Of a stretch of DNA of 64,000 nucleotides, positions 23,165-32,184 are shown one piece after another (the stretch's first letter is position 1; each line of letters begins with the position of its first letter). Location of the stretch: assembly GCA_041190985.1 (NCBI GenBank), contig JBEEPT010000110.1, positions 6,944 to 70,943 on the forward strand, given 5' to 3'. Source of the DNA: Malikia sp041190985 (GTDB lineage: Bacteria; Pseudomonadota; Gammaproteobacteria; Burkholderiales; Burkholderiaceae_C). The position numbers were made by a program, and so were the translations under genes. Below the pieces are notes generated by a model. It did no database searches. It saw nothing but the letters and a program-made list of their open reading frames with translations, and was not told the origin of the DNA.

Positions 23165-25322
23165 GAAGGTCGGCGAAGCCTATGTCGAGCTCCACTACAA
23201 GCTCGACCAGCTGGCCCGGGATCTCCGGGTAGCGAAGGCCGCGGTCGAGAACCAGGTCGGGCAGCTCAACGACACGGTCAAGGGCAAGACCGACGGCATG
23301 TTCGTCGGGGTCAGCAACCAGATCGAGCGGCTGACCGGCCAGATCACCACCCTGCGCAACCTCGCCGTGGTCGGCTTCGCCACCGCGATGATCAGCTCGC
23401 TGTACGGCATCGCCCAGCAGGTGGCGACGGTCGGCAACGAAGTGCAGCTGATGCGGGGGCGGCTCGACAACGCCCTCGGCAAGGGAACCTTCGAGGACGT
23501 CGTTGACCTCGCCAACCGCCTGGGGATCGAGATCACCACGGCGGCCGACGCTACCTCCCGCTTCGGCATGGCCGCGCAGGACATCGGCCTCACCAAGGCC
23601 GAAACGATCAAGCTGGTGGAGGTCGTCACCCAGCTCGGCCGCGTGGGCAACTCGAGCGCCCAGGAAATGTCGTCGGGCATGTTCCAGCTGGCGCAGGCCC
23701 TGGCCTCCGGCCGGCTCAGCGGCGACGAGCTGCGCAGCGTCCTGGAGCAGATGCCCGAGGTCGCCCGAGCCATCGCCCGCGAGTTGGGCGTGGGTATCGG
23801 CGAGCTGCGCAAGATGGGCAGCGAGGGCAAGCTCACCGCCGATGTGGTCGCCAACGCGCTGCTGGGTGCGGCGGACGAGGCCGCTGCCCGGTTCGCGCAG
23901 CTGCCCGAGAGCATCGAGCAGAGCCAGGCCCGCTGGAACAACGCCGTCAAGATGCTGATGGCGGGGCTCGACCAGACCCTGCGGACGAGCGCGTTCTTCA
24001 AGTGGTGGAACAATTTCAAGACCGGCCTCGCCGAGGGGTTGGCCGTCGACTACGGCGGGGCCGACACCGAGACCACGATCTCGGTCCTGGAGAAGCGGCT
24101 GGCCGGCCTCCGCAGCGGCAATCTGCTGGGCGAGAACAACCGGCTCATCGCCGAGGTCGAGGGGCAGCTGGAAGACCTGCGCCGCCTCGATCGGGAAATG
24201 CGGCAGCTGCAGGACAGCGACGCCCCGGCGGCGCCCAAGGCGAAGGGCCCGCTCTCCTGGTCGCTCTATCCCGAGCGGACGGTCGAGGACGAGAAGGCGG
24301 CCCGCGACTACCGCGAGGACGCCAAGCAAATCGCCAAGGATCGCGAGCAAGCCGCGAGCGAGGCCGAGGCCAAGCGCAAGCGCGAAATCGCCGAACAGAA
24401 GCGCCTCAACGCCGAGGAGGAACGCGAACAGGCGCGCGCGGCGGCCGAGAAGAAGCGTCAGCTCGACCTGGTGACCCGGCAGATCAACGACGCGGCCGAT
24501 GCCCGCTGGGCGGCGCAGCAGACCCTCGCCAACCAGCGCCGCGATGCGACCCTGGAGGCGCTCGCCGAAGAGGAGAAGCGCTGGAAGGAAAGCGACCCGC
24601 TCGGGTACTACCAGAAGACCGGCGATACCGAGTTCGCGCCCCTCTACGACCCGAAGACGGGCGCGATCGACGCCATGCGCGAGCTGGGCCAGGAGGCGGC
24701 ACAGCTTGGCCGGATGACCGGCGACTTCGTCAAGCAGGGTGCCGACACCGCCGCCCAGGCCCTGACCCAGATGGCGCTCACGGGCAAGCTGGCGGTCGAC
24801 GATCTGCTCGAGAGCTTGGCCGAGCTCGCCCTCAACCAGGCCTTCCGGTGGGCGATCGGCTCCATGCTGGGCGCCGCCGGCAACTACTTTGCCGGCGGCG
24901 CCGCGGCCGGCGGCGGCGGGCAGGCGGCGGCAGCCGGCTTCGCCCGTGGCGGCGTCTTCAACCGCGGTGAAGTGGTGCCCCTAGCCCGCGGCGGGATCGT
25001 CTCGGCCGCCACCATCGTCCCGCTGGCGCGCGGTGCTGCGCTGATGGGCGAGGCCGGGCCTGAGGCCGTGATGCCGCTCGCCCGCGACGGTCAGGGCCGC
25101 CTGGGCGTCCGCGCCGGTGGTGGCGGCGGGACCGTGGTCAACGTCATCGACCAGCGGGGCGCCGGCGCGCCGCCGGTGGAGACCCAGCGCAGCACCGGCG
25201 CCGGCGGCATGGAGCAGATCACCATGATCATCCGCGCCGAGGTCAACCGCACTATCGGCTCCGGCGGCGCCAACAAGGCCATGGAACAGGCCTTCAACCT
25301 CAAGCCTAGGACCCGCCGCTGA
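23154..25322 (+). CDS. tape measure protein
   Basis: A 722-residue protein that sets tail length and is thought to be delivered during DNA entry. The N-terminal domain is typical (YVELHYKLDQLARDLRVAKAAV, then a hydrophobic AVVGFATAMISSLYGIA near 71-87 and SAQEMSSGMFQLAQALASGRLSGDELRSVLEQ near 160-195). Residues about 390-440 form a coiled coil rich in Glu, Ala, Lys and Arg. The C-terminus is Gly/Ala-rich with GEAGPEAVMPLARDGQGRLGV. At roughly 1.5 angstrom per residue this suggests a tail near 110 nm, a rule-of-thumb estimate. Confidence 0.92.
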   Translation: MAGEKVGEAYVELHYKLDQLARDLRVAKAAVENQVGQLNDTVKGKTDGMFVGVSNQIERLTGQITTLRNLAVVGFATAMISSLYGIAQQVATVGNEVQLMRGRLDNALGKGTFEDVVDLANRLGIEITTAADATSRFGMAAQDIGLTKAETIKLVEVVTQLGRVGNSSAQEMSSGMFQLAQALASGRLSGDELRSVLEQMPEVARAIARELGVGIGELRKMGSEGKLTADVVANALLGAADEAAARFAQLPESIEQSQARWNNAVKMLMAGLDQTLRTSAFFKWWNNFKTGLAEGLAVDYGGADTETTISVLEKRLAGLRSGNLLGENNRLIAEVEGQLEDLRRLDREMRQLQDSDAPAAPKAKGPLSWSLYPERTVEDEKAARDYREDAKQIAKDREQAASEAEAKRKREIAEQKRLNAEEEREQARAAAEKKRQLDLVTRQINDAADARWAAQQTLANQRRDATLEALAEEEKRWKESDPLGYYQKTGDTEFAPLYDPKTGAIDAMRELGQEAAQLGRMTGDFVKQGADTAAQALTQMALTGKLAVDDLLESLAELALNQAFRWAIGSMLGAAGNYFAGGAAAGGGGQAAAAGFARGGVFNRGEVVPLARGGIVSAATIVPLARGAALMGEAGPEAVMPLARDGQGRLGVRAGGGGGTVVNVIDQRGAGAPPVETQRSTGAGGMEQITMIIRAEVNRTIGSGGANKAMEQAFNLKPRTRR

Positions 25323-25678
25323 TGCCCAGCTGGCCCGCTGAGCTGCCCAGGACCCCTCTGATGGAGGGGATGACCTACACCGAGCCCAGCAACCTGCGGC
25401 ACACGCCGACCGAGCAGGGACCGGGCAAGGTCCGGCGCAACACCACCTCCAACTACATCCCGGTGACCTGCACCTACGAGTTCACCACGGCGCAGCTCAA
25501 CGTCTTCCGCACCTTCCTGGCGGTCGACCTGGTGTCCGGTGCGGTAGAGTTCGACTGGTGGCACCCGATCGACAAGGTGCCCTGCGCGGCGCGCATCGAC
25601 CCTGAGCGGATGCCCGTCTACACCCGGGTCTCCGGCGACGATTGGCGTGCGCAGCTGTCGCTCTGGATCGTCCCGTGA
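25322..25678 (+). CDS. minor tail protein (lambda gpM-region type)
   Basis: A 118-residue protein coupled to the tape measure by TGATG. The pattern WPAELPRTPLMEGMTYTEPSNLRHTPTEQGPGKVRRNTT, with FTTAQLNVFRTFLAVDLVSGAVEFDWWHPIDK, is a common small tail protein found between the tape measure and the tip genes in Gram-negative siphophages. Likely part of the tail tip complex. Confidence 0.75.
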   Translation: MPSWPAELPRTPLMEGMTYTEPSNLRHTPTEQGPGKVRRNTTSNYIPVTCTYEFTTAQLNVFRTFLAVDLVSGAVEFDWWHPIDKVPCAARIDPERMPVYTRVSGDDWRAQLSLWIVP

Positions 25679-26175
25679 GGTCGCTCAACGCGGCCCTGCA
25701 GGCGGCGATCATGGCCGAGAACACGTCGGCCTGTCCGCTGATCCTGCTCACGATCACCCATCCCAGCCTGGGCGAGCCGATCCGGCTGGTGAACAACAAC
25801 CTGAGCCTGTCCGGAGCCACCAACATCGTGCGCGGCGCCGACACCTACGTCGCCTTCCCCTTCGAGCTCGAGCTGCCCAGCGACCTGGATGCGGACATTC
25901 CGCGGGCGCGGCTGAAGGTCACCAACGTCAGCCGCGAGGTCGCGGCGCTCGCGCGCGTCGCCGGCGAGGCGCCCAAGGTCATGATCGAGGTCATCGAAGG
26001 CCAGGACCCGTCGCTGCCCGGCGTCTTCTTCGGTCCGCTCCAGTTCGCCGAGCCGCTGATCACCGACATGGAGATCAGCACCGAGCTGGTGACCGAGCAC
26101 ACGGCCTTCCTGACCGCGGTCTACCCGCGCTTCGACGCCGCGCACTTCCCCGCGCTGCACCGGGCCGCGGCATAG
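25675..26175 (+). CDS. DUF1833-family tail protein
   Basis: A 166-residue protein. GTG 25675 was chosen because it gives a GTGA overlap with the previous stop; an ATG further upstream would overlap more. The sequence (CPLILLTITHPSLGEPIRLVNNN, TYVAFPFELELPSDLDADIPRARLKVTNVSRE) matches DUF1833, a tip-complex family that occupies the lambda gpL position. It precedes the NlpC/P60 peptidase as usual. Confidence 0.82.
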   Translation: MRSLNAALQAAIMAENTSACPLILLTITHPSLGEPIRLVNNNLSLSGATNIVRGADTYVAFPFELELPSDLDADIPRARLKVTNVSREVAALARVAGEAPKVMIEVIEGQDPSLPGVFFGPLQFAEPLITDMEISTELVTEHTAFLTAVYPRFDAAHFPALHRAAA

Positions 26176-26198
26176 GTCAGGAATAATTCCGGTCATAT

Positions 26199-26615
26199 TT
26201 GGCAGCCTTCATGGTCGTTGACCCCACCCCCTACATCGGCCTGCCGTACCGCCTGGGCGGCCGCGCGCGCCCCGCGGTCGACTGCTGGGGCCTAGTCCGT
26301 TTGGTCTATGCCGAGCAGCTGGGGGTCGAGCTCGACGAGCACGGCGGAACCCAGGCGGTCGCCCGCCAGATCGTGGCCGAAACCCGGGCCTGGATCACCG
26401 TCGACGAGGCCGACATGCGCGCCGGCGACGTCGTGCTGCTGCGGAGGATCGGCAGACCCTTTCACGTCGGGGTGGTCATAGACGGCCGGTTGCTCCTGCA
26501 TACCGACGAGGGCCACGATGCCGTCCTGCAGCCCATCGACCGGATCCACGGCAGGCGGACCGTCTACCGGCATCCCGCTCTGGCTGAGCCACCGACCGCA
26601 CCCGTTCAGTCTTGA
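26199..26615 (+). CDS. tail-tip NlpC/P60 peptidase
   Basis: A 138-residue protein. The catalytic Cys lies in VDCWGLVRLVY (Cys29 from the TTG start) and the catalytic His in FHVGVVI (His89), with LLHTDEG completing the fold. It is expected to open peptidoglycan cross-links during DNA entry or to help assemble the tip (lambda gpK-like). The start is uncertain: TTG 26199 or ATG 26211 (four codons shorter); neither has a strong ribosome binding site. The next gene's first ATG lies within it. Confidence 0.88.
   Translation: MAAFMVVDPTPYIGLPYRLGGRARPAVDCWGLVRLVYAEQLGVELDEHGGTQAVARQIVAETRAWITVDEADMRAGDVVLLRRIGRPFHVGVVIDGRLLLHTDEGHDAVLQPIDRIHGRRTVYRHPALAEPPTAPVQS
26448..26458 (+). promoter_or_regulatory. 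partial copy of the conserved 13-mer (ATCGGCAGACC)
   Basis: Inside the NlpC/P60 gene, 59 bases before the tip protein ATG at 26518. It keeps the TCGGCAGACC core. Confidence 0.3.
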
Positions 26616-29600
26616 GACGAACCGGATCGAGCTGCCGTCCGGCCTGACCCTCTACGAGATCCTGGAGGTCGCCCAGCCCGACCCGGCCGCGCGCGAGCTG
26701 CTGGCGGTGCGGATCGCCGGCCATGACGTGCCGCGCGAGAACTGGCGCCGGGTCCGGCCCAAGCCCGGGATGCTGATCGAGGCCGTGGCGCTGCCCGCCG
26801 GCGGCGGCAACACGCTGCGGACCGTGCTCATGATCGCCATCGTCGCCGCGGCCATGGCGACGGGCGCCTGGATCGCCGGCCCGACCGTGCTGGCCCTGGA
26901 GGGCGCTGCCTTCACCTTCGCCTCGGCCGGCATTGGCGGCGCCCTGACCCTGGGCGGGATGCTGGCCCTCAACGCGCTGATCCCCCCGCCCAAGGAGCAG
27001 ATGAACAACTCGACCGAGGAGAGCCAGACCTACGGGATCGAGGGCGCCCAGAACGCGCCCAGGCTCAATGCTCCGGTGCCGGTCGTGCTGGGCACCCACA
27101 AGGTCGTGCCGGCCCTGGCGGCCCCGTGGCTCACCGTGCTCGACGGCGACGACGAGTACCTGTTCGGGCTGGTGTGCTGGTGCATCGGCCCGGCGAGCGT
27201 GGAGGCGCTCCAGATCGGCGACACGCCGATCGAGGAGTTCCAGGGCGTCCAGCTCGAGCACTATTTCGGCGACCAGGAGACCAACCCGACCTTCAGCCTC
27301 TACCCGTCCTCGGTGACCACGACCCCGATCGGCGTGCTGCTCGAGAGTGGGCAGCGCGAGGTCCGGCGCACCGACACCGACACCGACTATGTCGTGCTCG
27401 AGTTCCAGTTCCGCGAGGGCTGCATCAAGTACGGCGAGAAGACCGGCGATCCCCTCGGGGTCGAGGTCGAGCTGCGCTTCCGGTATCGGCTGGTTGGCGA
27501 CGGCGCGTGGTCGACCGAGACCATCACCACCGTCGCCGGCAAGCAGGCCTCGCCCAAGCGTACCTCCCGCCGGATCAGCTTCCCGGCCCGCGGCCAGTAC
27601 GAGCTCGAGGTCCGGCGGGTGACGTCGGACAGCACCGACAGCACCAGGCTGGACAAGGTCACCTGGGAGAACATCAAGAGCTTCAACGGCGATTCCCCGG
27701 TCCGCAACGCTCAGGCCTTCGTCCTGACCGCCTTGCGGATCAAGGCCTCCAACCAGCTCTCCGGCGTGATCCGGGACCTCTCGGGCATCGTGCGCAGCTA
27801 CGGCGCGCAGTGGAACGGCAGCGCCTGGGTCTATGGGGCCACCAACCAGCCCGCGGCGCTGTTCCGCCGGCTGCTGCAGGGCCGCTCGGTGAAGAAGCCC
27901 GTCGCCGACGGCGAGATCGACCTACCGCAGCTCCAGTATTGGGCCGAGCGCACGTCCCCACGCGGCGAGTTCTGCAACTTCGTCGCCGACAGGGACATGT
28001 CGATCTGGGACCTGCTGGTCATCATCTGCGGCACCGGCCGGGCAACCCCGAGCCGCGCCGACGGAAAATGGTCCGTCGTGATCGACGAGCCCAAGCCCTT
28101 CTTCAGCCAGATGTTCACCCCGCGGAACTACCGCGAGCTGCAGGTCCGCCGGATCTTCACCGTGGAGCCGCACGGCCTGCGCATGACCTTCGTGGACGAG
28201 GCCAACGGTTTCTCGACCCAGACCCGCGAGGTCTACCACGACGGCTACGGGCCCGAGAACGCCACGCTGTTCGAGGAAGGCGAGTGCCCCGGCGTGACCA
28301 ACGCCGACGCCGTGTGGCGCCTCGGCCGGTGGCGGCTGGCCGAGGGCCGGCTGCGGCCGGAGACCATGACCTTCATCACCGACTTCGAGCACCTGGTCTC
28401 GCGCCGCGGCGACAAGGTGGGGATCCAGTCGACGTCGACCCTGTGGGGGCGCAGCTCCGGCCGGATCAGGAGCGTGATCCTGGACGAGGCCGGCCTCATG
28501 GCCGCGCTGACCTTGGACGAGGCCGTCGTCTTCGACATGGTCGGCGACTTCGTGATCCGGATCAGGTTGCGCAACAACTCCCAGATCGTGCTCGACATCA
28601 CCGAGCCGGTCGGGGAGACGAAGCTCGTCTACCTGACCACGCCCGTGGTCAACGACTTCGTCGTGGCGCCCGGCGATCTCTACGTGATCGGCATTGCCGG
28701 CAAGGAGGTGCAGGCCGCGCTGATCCGCGCGATCGAGCCCATGGGCGACCTCGAGGCCCGGATCACCTGCGTACCCTACGACGAGGGGGTCTACACCGCG
28801 GACACCGCGCTGATCCCGCCGTGGGATCCGAACATCACGCCGCTGGCCGGCCAGGAGGCGCCGATCATCCGGGCCGTGACCTCGGGCGATGCCGCGGCGA
28901 TCCGGCACCCTGACGGGAGCCTGGAGATCCGCGCGCTGGTCCTGCTCTGGGACGACGGGACCCGGCCGCTCGCGACCCTTGCGGGGATCGACATCGCGTG
29001 GAAGCCCCTGAACGACGACAGCCCGTTCGTGATCATCCAGGCGCCCCCCGAGGCCACCACCGTCGTCCTGACCTCCGTCCCGTTCGACCAGACCATCCGG
29101 GTCAACGCACGCTACCGCTACAGCACGGGGCGCCTGGGCCGCTGGGGCTCCGAGGTGCAGCCCTTCATCGTCGGGCCGCGCCTGCCCCCCGCGGACGTCA
29201 AGGGCGTGATCCTGGACGGCCTGTGGCTGCGCTGGATCTTCGCCGCCGGACCCGACCACCAGGGCTTCAAGATCCGGTGGGCGAGCGCGCCCGGGCAAGC
29301 CTGGGAGGACTGCGAGGACGTCACGGACCAGCTCGTGACCGACACGAGCCTGCCGGCCGCCGCGATCCCGGCCAATGCCCAGCAGGTCCTGATCAAGGCG
29401 GTGACGATCCACGGGACCGAATCGGTCTCGGCCGCGCGCCTGACCGTCACCCCGACCACGACGGCCCAGCGGGTGCCCCTTGGGGTCGACAGCATCCGGG
29501 ACCGCGGCTGGCCGGGCCTCCTGACCAACGCGGAGGTGATCGCCGGGGAGGTCCTGGGCACCGACGGCTCGCTGTTCCTCGACGGCAAGGGCCGCTTCCT

Positions 29601-30219
29601 GACCCCTGTGGAGTCGCCCTGGCTCGCCGGCGTCTGGTCCGAGGTGACCTACATCGTCAACGTCGTGACCCCCACGACGCTGCTCAAGACCGACCGGCTG
29701 TTCCTCCAGTGGGACATCGATGGCGACTACAAGATCGCCTACCGGTGGGGCACCGCGGACCTGACCTTCGTGAGCTTCGAGTCCCCGCTGCCCGACGACT
29801 TCCTGGCCGGCAGCTTCGATCTGCCGCTCGGCGCCGACTACGACCCCGAGGTGCTTCTGGTCTGGCGCGCCTGGCGCCAGGGCATTCCGGCCTTGGCGGG
29901 CGAGCCCCTGCAGCTGCGCGTCATCATCGCGGGCGGCGGCGTCGATCGGCCGGCGATCCGGGGGCTCCAGCTGGTCTTCGACGGCGAGGAGATCGAGGAG
30001 ACTTTCACCAACGTGAACGTGCCGGCCGCCGGGATCTTGCTCGATCTGGAGCGCAGCTACCGGGTGGTGAGCCACGTTCTCGGCAGCGTCCGCGCGGGAT
30101 CGGCGGCAAGGACCTTCGTCGTCGACGCAGCGACGCCGACGCGGGTCAAGGTGCGGCTGCTCGATGCCGCGGGGACCAGCGTCCCGGGCGTCGCCGACTT
30201 CCGCGTTGGAGGCGGTTAG
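26518..30219 (+). CDS. tail tip / host specificity protein (gpJ-like)
   Basis: A 1233-residue protein of the central tail tip. It has the family start region PHPFSLETNRIELPSGLTLYEIL (about 28-50), two hydrophobic Gly/Ala segments at about 100-160, the KEQMNNSTEESQTYGIEGAQNAPRLNAPVPVVLG block, and later fibronectin-like beta domains (about 850-1100). ATG 26518 has GAGGG six bases before it but overlaps the peptidase by 98 bases, and homologous proteins usually begin close to PHPF; a CTG at 26584 is the only closer alternative seen. Confidence 0.88.
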   Translation: MPSCSPSTGSTAGGPSTGIPLWLSHRPHPFSLETNRIELPSGLTLYEILEVAQPDPAARELLAVRIAGHDVPRENWRRVRPKPGMLIEAVALPAGGGNTLRTVLMIAIVAAAMATGAWIAGPTVLALEGAAFTFASAGIGGALTLGGMLALNALIPPPKEQMNNSTEESQTYGIEGAQNAPRLNAPVPVVLGTHKVVPALAAPWLTVLDGDDEYLFGLVCWCIGPASVEALQIGDTPIEEFQGVQLEHYFGDQETNPTFSLYPSSVTTTPIGVLLESGQREVRRTDTDTDYVVLEFQFREGCIKYGEKTGDPLGVEVELRFRYRLVGDGAWSTETITTVAGKQASPKRTSRRISFPARGQYELEVRRVTSDSTDSTRLDKVTWENIKSFNGDSPVRNAQAFVLTALRIKASNQLSGVIRDLSGIVRSYGAQWNGSAWVYGATNQPAALFRRLLQGRSVKKPVADGEIDLPQLQYWAERTSPRGEFCNFVADRDMSIWDLLVIICGTGRATPSRADGKWSVVIDEPKPFFSQMFTPRNYRELQVRRIFTVEPHGLRMTFVDEANGFSTQTREVYHDGYGPENATLFEEGECPGVTNADAVWRLGRWRLAEGRLRPETMTFITDFEHLVSRRGDKVGIQSTSTLWGRSSGRIRSVILDEAGLMAALTLDEAVVFDMVGDFVIRIRLRNNSQIVLDITEPVGETKLVYLTTPVVNDFVVAPGDLYVIGIAGKEVQAALIRAIEPMGDLEARITCVPYDEGVYTADTALIPPWDPNITPLAGQEAPIIRAVTSGDAAAIRHPDGSLEIRALVLLWDDGTRPLATLAGIDIAWKPLNDDSPFVIIQAPPEATTVVLTSVPFDQTIRVNARYRYSTGRLGRWGSEVQPFIVGPRLPPADVKGVILDGLWLRWIFAAGPDHQGFKIRWASAPGQAWEDCEDVTDQLVTDTSLPAAAIPANAQQVLIKAVTIHGTESVSAARLTVTPTTTAQRVPLGVDSIRDRGWPGLLTNAEVIAGEVLGTDGSLFLDGKGRFLTPVESPWLAGVWSEVTYIVNVVTPTTLLKTDRLFLQWDIDGDYKIAYRWGTADLTFVSFESPLPDDFLAGSFDLPLGADYDPEVLLVWRAWRQGIPALAGEPLQLRVIIAGGGVDRPAIRGLQLVFDGEEIEETFTNVNVPAAGILLDLERSYRVVSHVLGSVRAGSAARTFVVDAATPTRVKVRLLDAAGTSVPGVADFRVGGG

Positions 30220-30222
30220 CAG

Positions 30223-32181
30223 ATGCGGGAAGTCCTGCCCGAGGGCGTGACCTGGACCGAGGCGCCGCGCAGCCCCGCGCTGGGCGTGGCGTATTCGATC
30301 TGGGACGCGCTCTACAACATGGCGCTCGCGGAGCATGCCCAGCCCGAGGGCGTGGTGATCGCCGAGGGCGTTGCGTCGCTCACGAAGATGATGTCCCGGC
30401 TCCTGCCGCAGGGCGGCGCCTCGACCGACGATCTGGTCCGGCTCGACCTCACGTCGGTCGCCCAGGGGCGGATCGTCTGGCTGTCGTGTCCCGAGACCGG
30501 GCAGACCGTGACGGTCAAGAACGCGGCCAGCGTCACGAACGACGGCGAGATCGTCCTGCGGGGCGGCGCCGACGTGGTCCTGGAGAACCCCTACGAGTGG
30601 CTGATTCTTCAGCGGGTCGAGGATCGGTTCTTCGAGCTCCAACCCCTGGCGGCAGGCCGTCTCACGGAGCTCCACGCCGACCTGAACATGCGGGGGTTCA
30701 ATGTCTCGGGCGGCCGCCGGAAGGTCGATCGCCATAGCGACAGCGCCCGGACCCTGGGGATCGCCCATCGGGGCACCAAGCAGGTCAATCAGGTCTCCTG
30801 CGTCTACACGCTCCCGATGGCCCAGCCGGCCTCGGGCGATCAGTGGCAGGAAGGCGACACGATCGAGTTCCGCCAGGAGGCCGCGTCCTGCAGCTTCCGG
30901 ACCAGCGTCGGCTCGGTCCCGCGGAACATCGACAACCACGACCGCGGCCGCGGCGTCGGCGCCTACATGATCGCCGAGCTCACGAAGGTGAGCCCGACGT
31001 TCCAGTGGACCCTGGCCGGCCAGACCCAGGCCTCCGGCGGCGGCGGCGGCTCGATCGAACGGACCTTCGTGACGGCCAAGAGTGCCGCGACGATCAACAC
31101 CGATGCCGGGGTCACGACGTACAAGAACGCGCTGTCGCTGGTGCACACTCCGCCGGACGGCTCGACCTGGATCTACTTTGCCCACTGCGGCTTCAAGAGC
31201 TCGAACAGCCAGAACAACACCGGGGCGGAGATCCGTTTCCAGCGTGCCGCGGACAGCAAGGGTCCGCTGGTCGGGTGCGCGCGCTACTCGGCCAATCAGC
31301 TCGCCATGCTGATGATGCACGGCGCCAGCTACGGCTCGAGCCCCGGTTCGCAGTCGCTGAATCTGGACTTCCACGTCGGGAACAGCCTCTATTCGGCTTC
31401 CGTCTTTGCGCCCGAGCTGATCGGCCTGAAGCTGGAGACCGGCGAGTTCCTGAGCGTCGCCGATGGCTCGGTGAACAACGTCACCTCGACGTCCTACACC
31501 GACCTTCTGACCATGACCCAGACCTTCGCGGCCGAGGAATACATCTTCCTCGCCTGGGCCCAGGTGGCGGCGGCCGACATCCCGGGTGCGACCCTGGCGC
31601 TGGAGATCGACGGCGTGCTCCACCAGGAGCGCGTCATGGGCAAGCACACGGCCCTGACAGGCTACTACAGCGCGATCGTCCCGAAGTCGGTCGCGTCCGG
31701 GTCGCGCTCGATCAAGATCAAGGCGAAGTCCAACGGCGCCTTCAACTGCTCGATCACGTCCATGGGGATCGTGGCGCTCAAGAAGAGCCTGTTCCAGGAC
31801 ACCATGACCGCGAACAGCACCGGCGAGGTCACCAGCACTTCGACGGCGTATGCGGATTTCGTCACTGGCTCCAAGGCGCTGCTCTCGGGCTGGAACTACC
31901 TCGTGCTCGGCGACCTGGACACTGCGCTCGACGGCGAGGGCGTGTCGCCGGCCTGCCTCGCGCAGCTGACCCGCAACGGCAGCCGCATCGGCCAGGAGTA
32001 CCGCGAGGTGCCCCGAACCGCGACCCAGCACACGCCGGTCGCGGCCGGCTTCGGCGCGATCGTCCAGAAGCTCCTCGAAACCGACAGCTTCGCGGTCCAG
32101 TACCGATCCGCCCAGGCCACCAACACGATCACCTGCGAAGAGGGCTCGGTGGTCCTGCTTTCCCTGAAGCCGGCGGCCTGA
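30223..32181 (+). CDS. putative tail fibre / tip-attached protein
   Basis: A 652-residue protein right after the tip gene. The N-terminal 240 residues contain helical and beta segments, then a Gly linker (QASGGGGGS near 268) leads to repeated beta domains with many Ser/Thr/Asn (TSTSYTDLLTMTQTFAAEEYIFLAWAQV and TSTSTAYADFVTGSKALLSGWNYLVLGD are two similar units about 120 residues apart). This looks like a tip-attached, receptor-facing protein. No known enzymatic motif. Confidence 0.65.
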   Translation: MREVLPEGVTWTEAPRSPALGVAYSIWDALYNMALAEHAQPEGVVIAEGVASLTKMMSRLLPQGGASTDDLVRLDLTSVAQGRIVWLSCPETGQTVTVKNAASVTNDGEIVLRGGADVVLENPYEWLILQRVEDRFFELQPLAAGRLTELHADLNMRGFNVSGGRRKVDRHSDSARTLGIAHRGTKQVNQVSCVYTLPMAQPASGDQWQEGDTIEFRQEAASCSFRTSVGSVPRNIDNHDRGRGVGAYMIAELTKVSPTFQWTLAGQTQASGGGGGSIERTFVTAKSAATINTDAGVTTYKNALSLVHTPPDGSTWIYFAHCGFKSSNSQNNTGAEIRFQRAADSKGPLVGCARYSANQLAMLMMHGASYGSSPGSQSLNLDFHVGNSLYSASVFAPELIGLKLETGEFLSVADGSVNNVTSTSYTDLLTMTQTFAAEEYIFLAWAQVAAADIPGATLALEIDGVLHQERVMGKHTALTGYYSAIVPKSVASGSRSIKIKAKSNGAFNCSITSMGIVALKKSLFQDTMTANSTGEVTSTSTAYADFVTGSKALLSGWNYLVLGDLDTALDGEGVSPACLAQLTRNGSRIGQEYREVPRTATQHTPVAAGFGAIVQKLLETDSFAVQYRSAQATNTITCEEGSVVLLSLKPAA

Positions 32182-32184
32182 TCG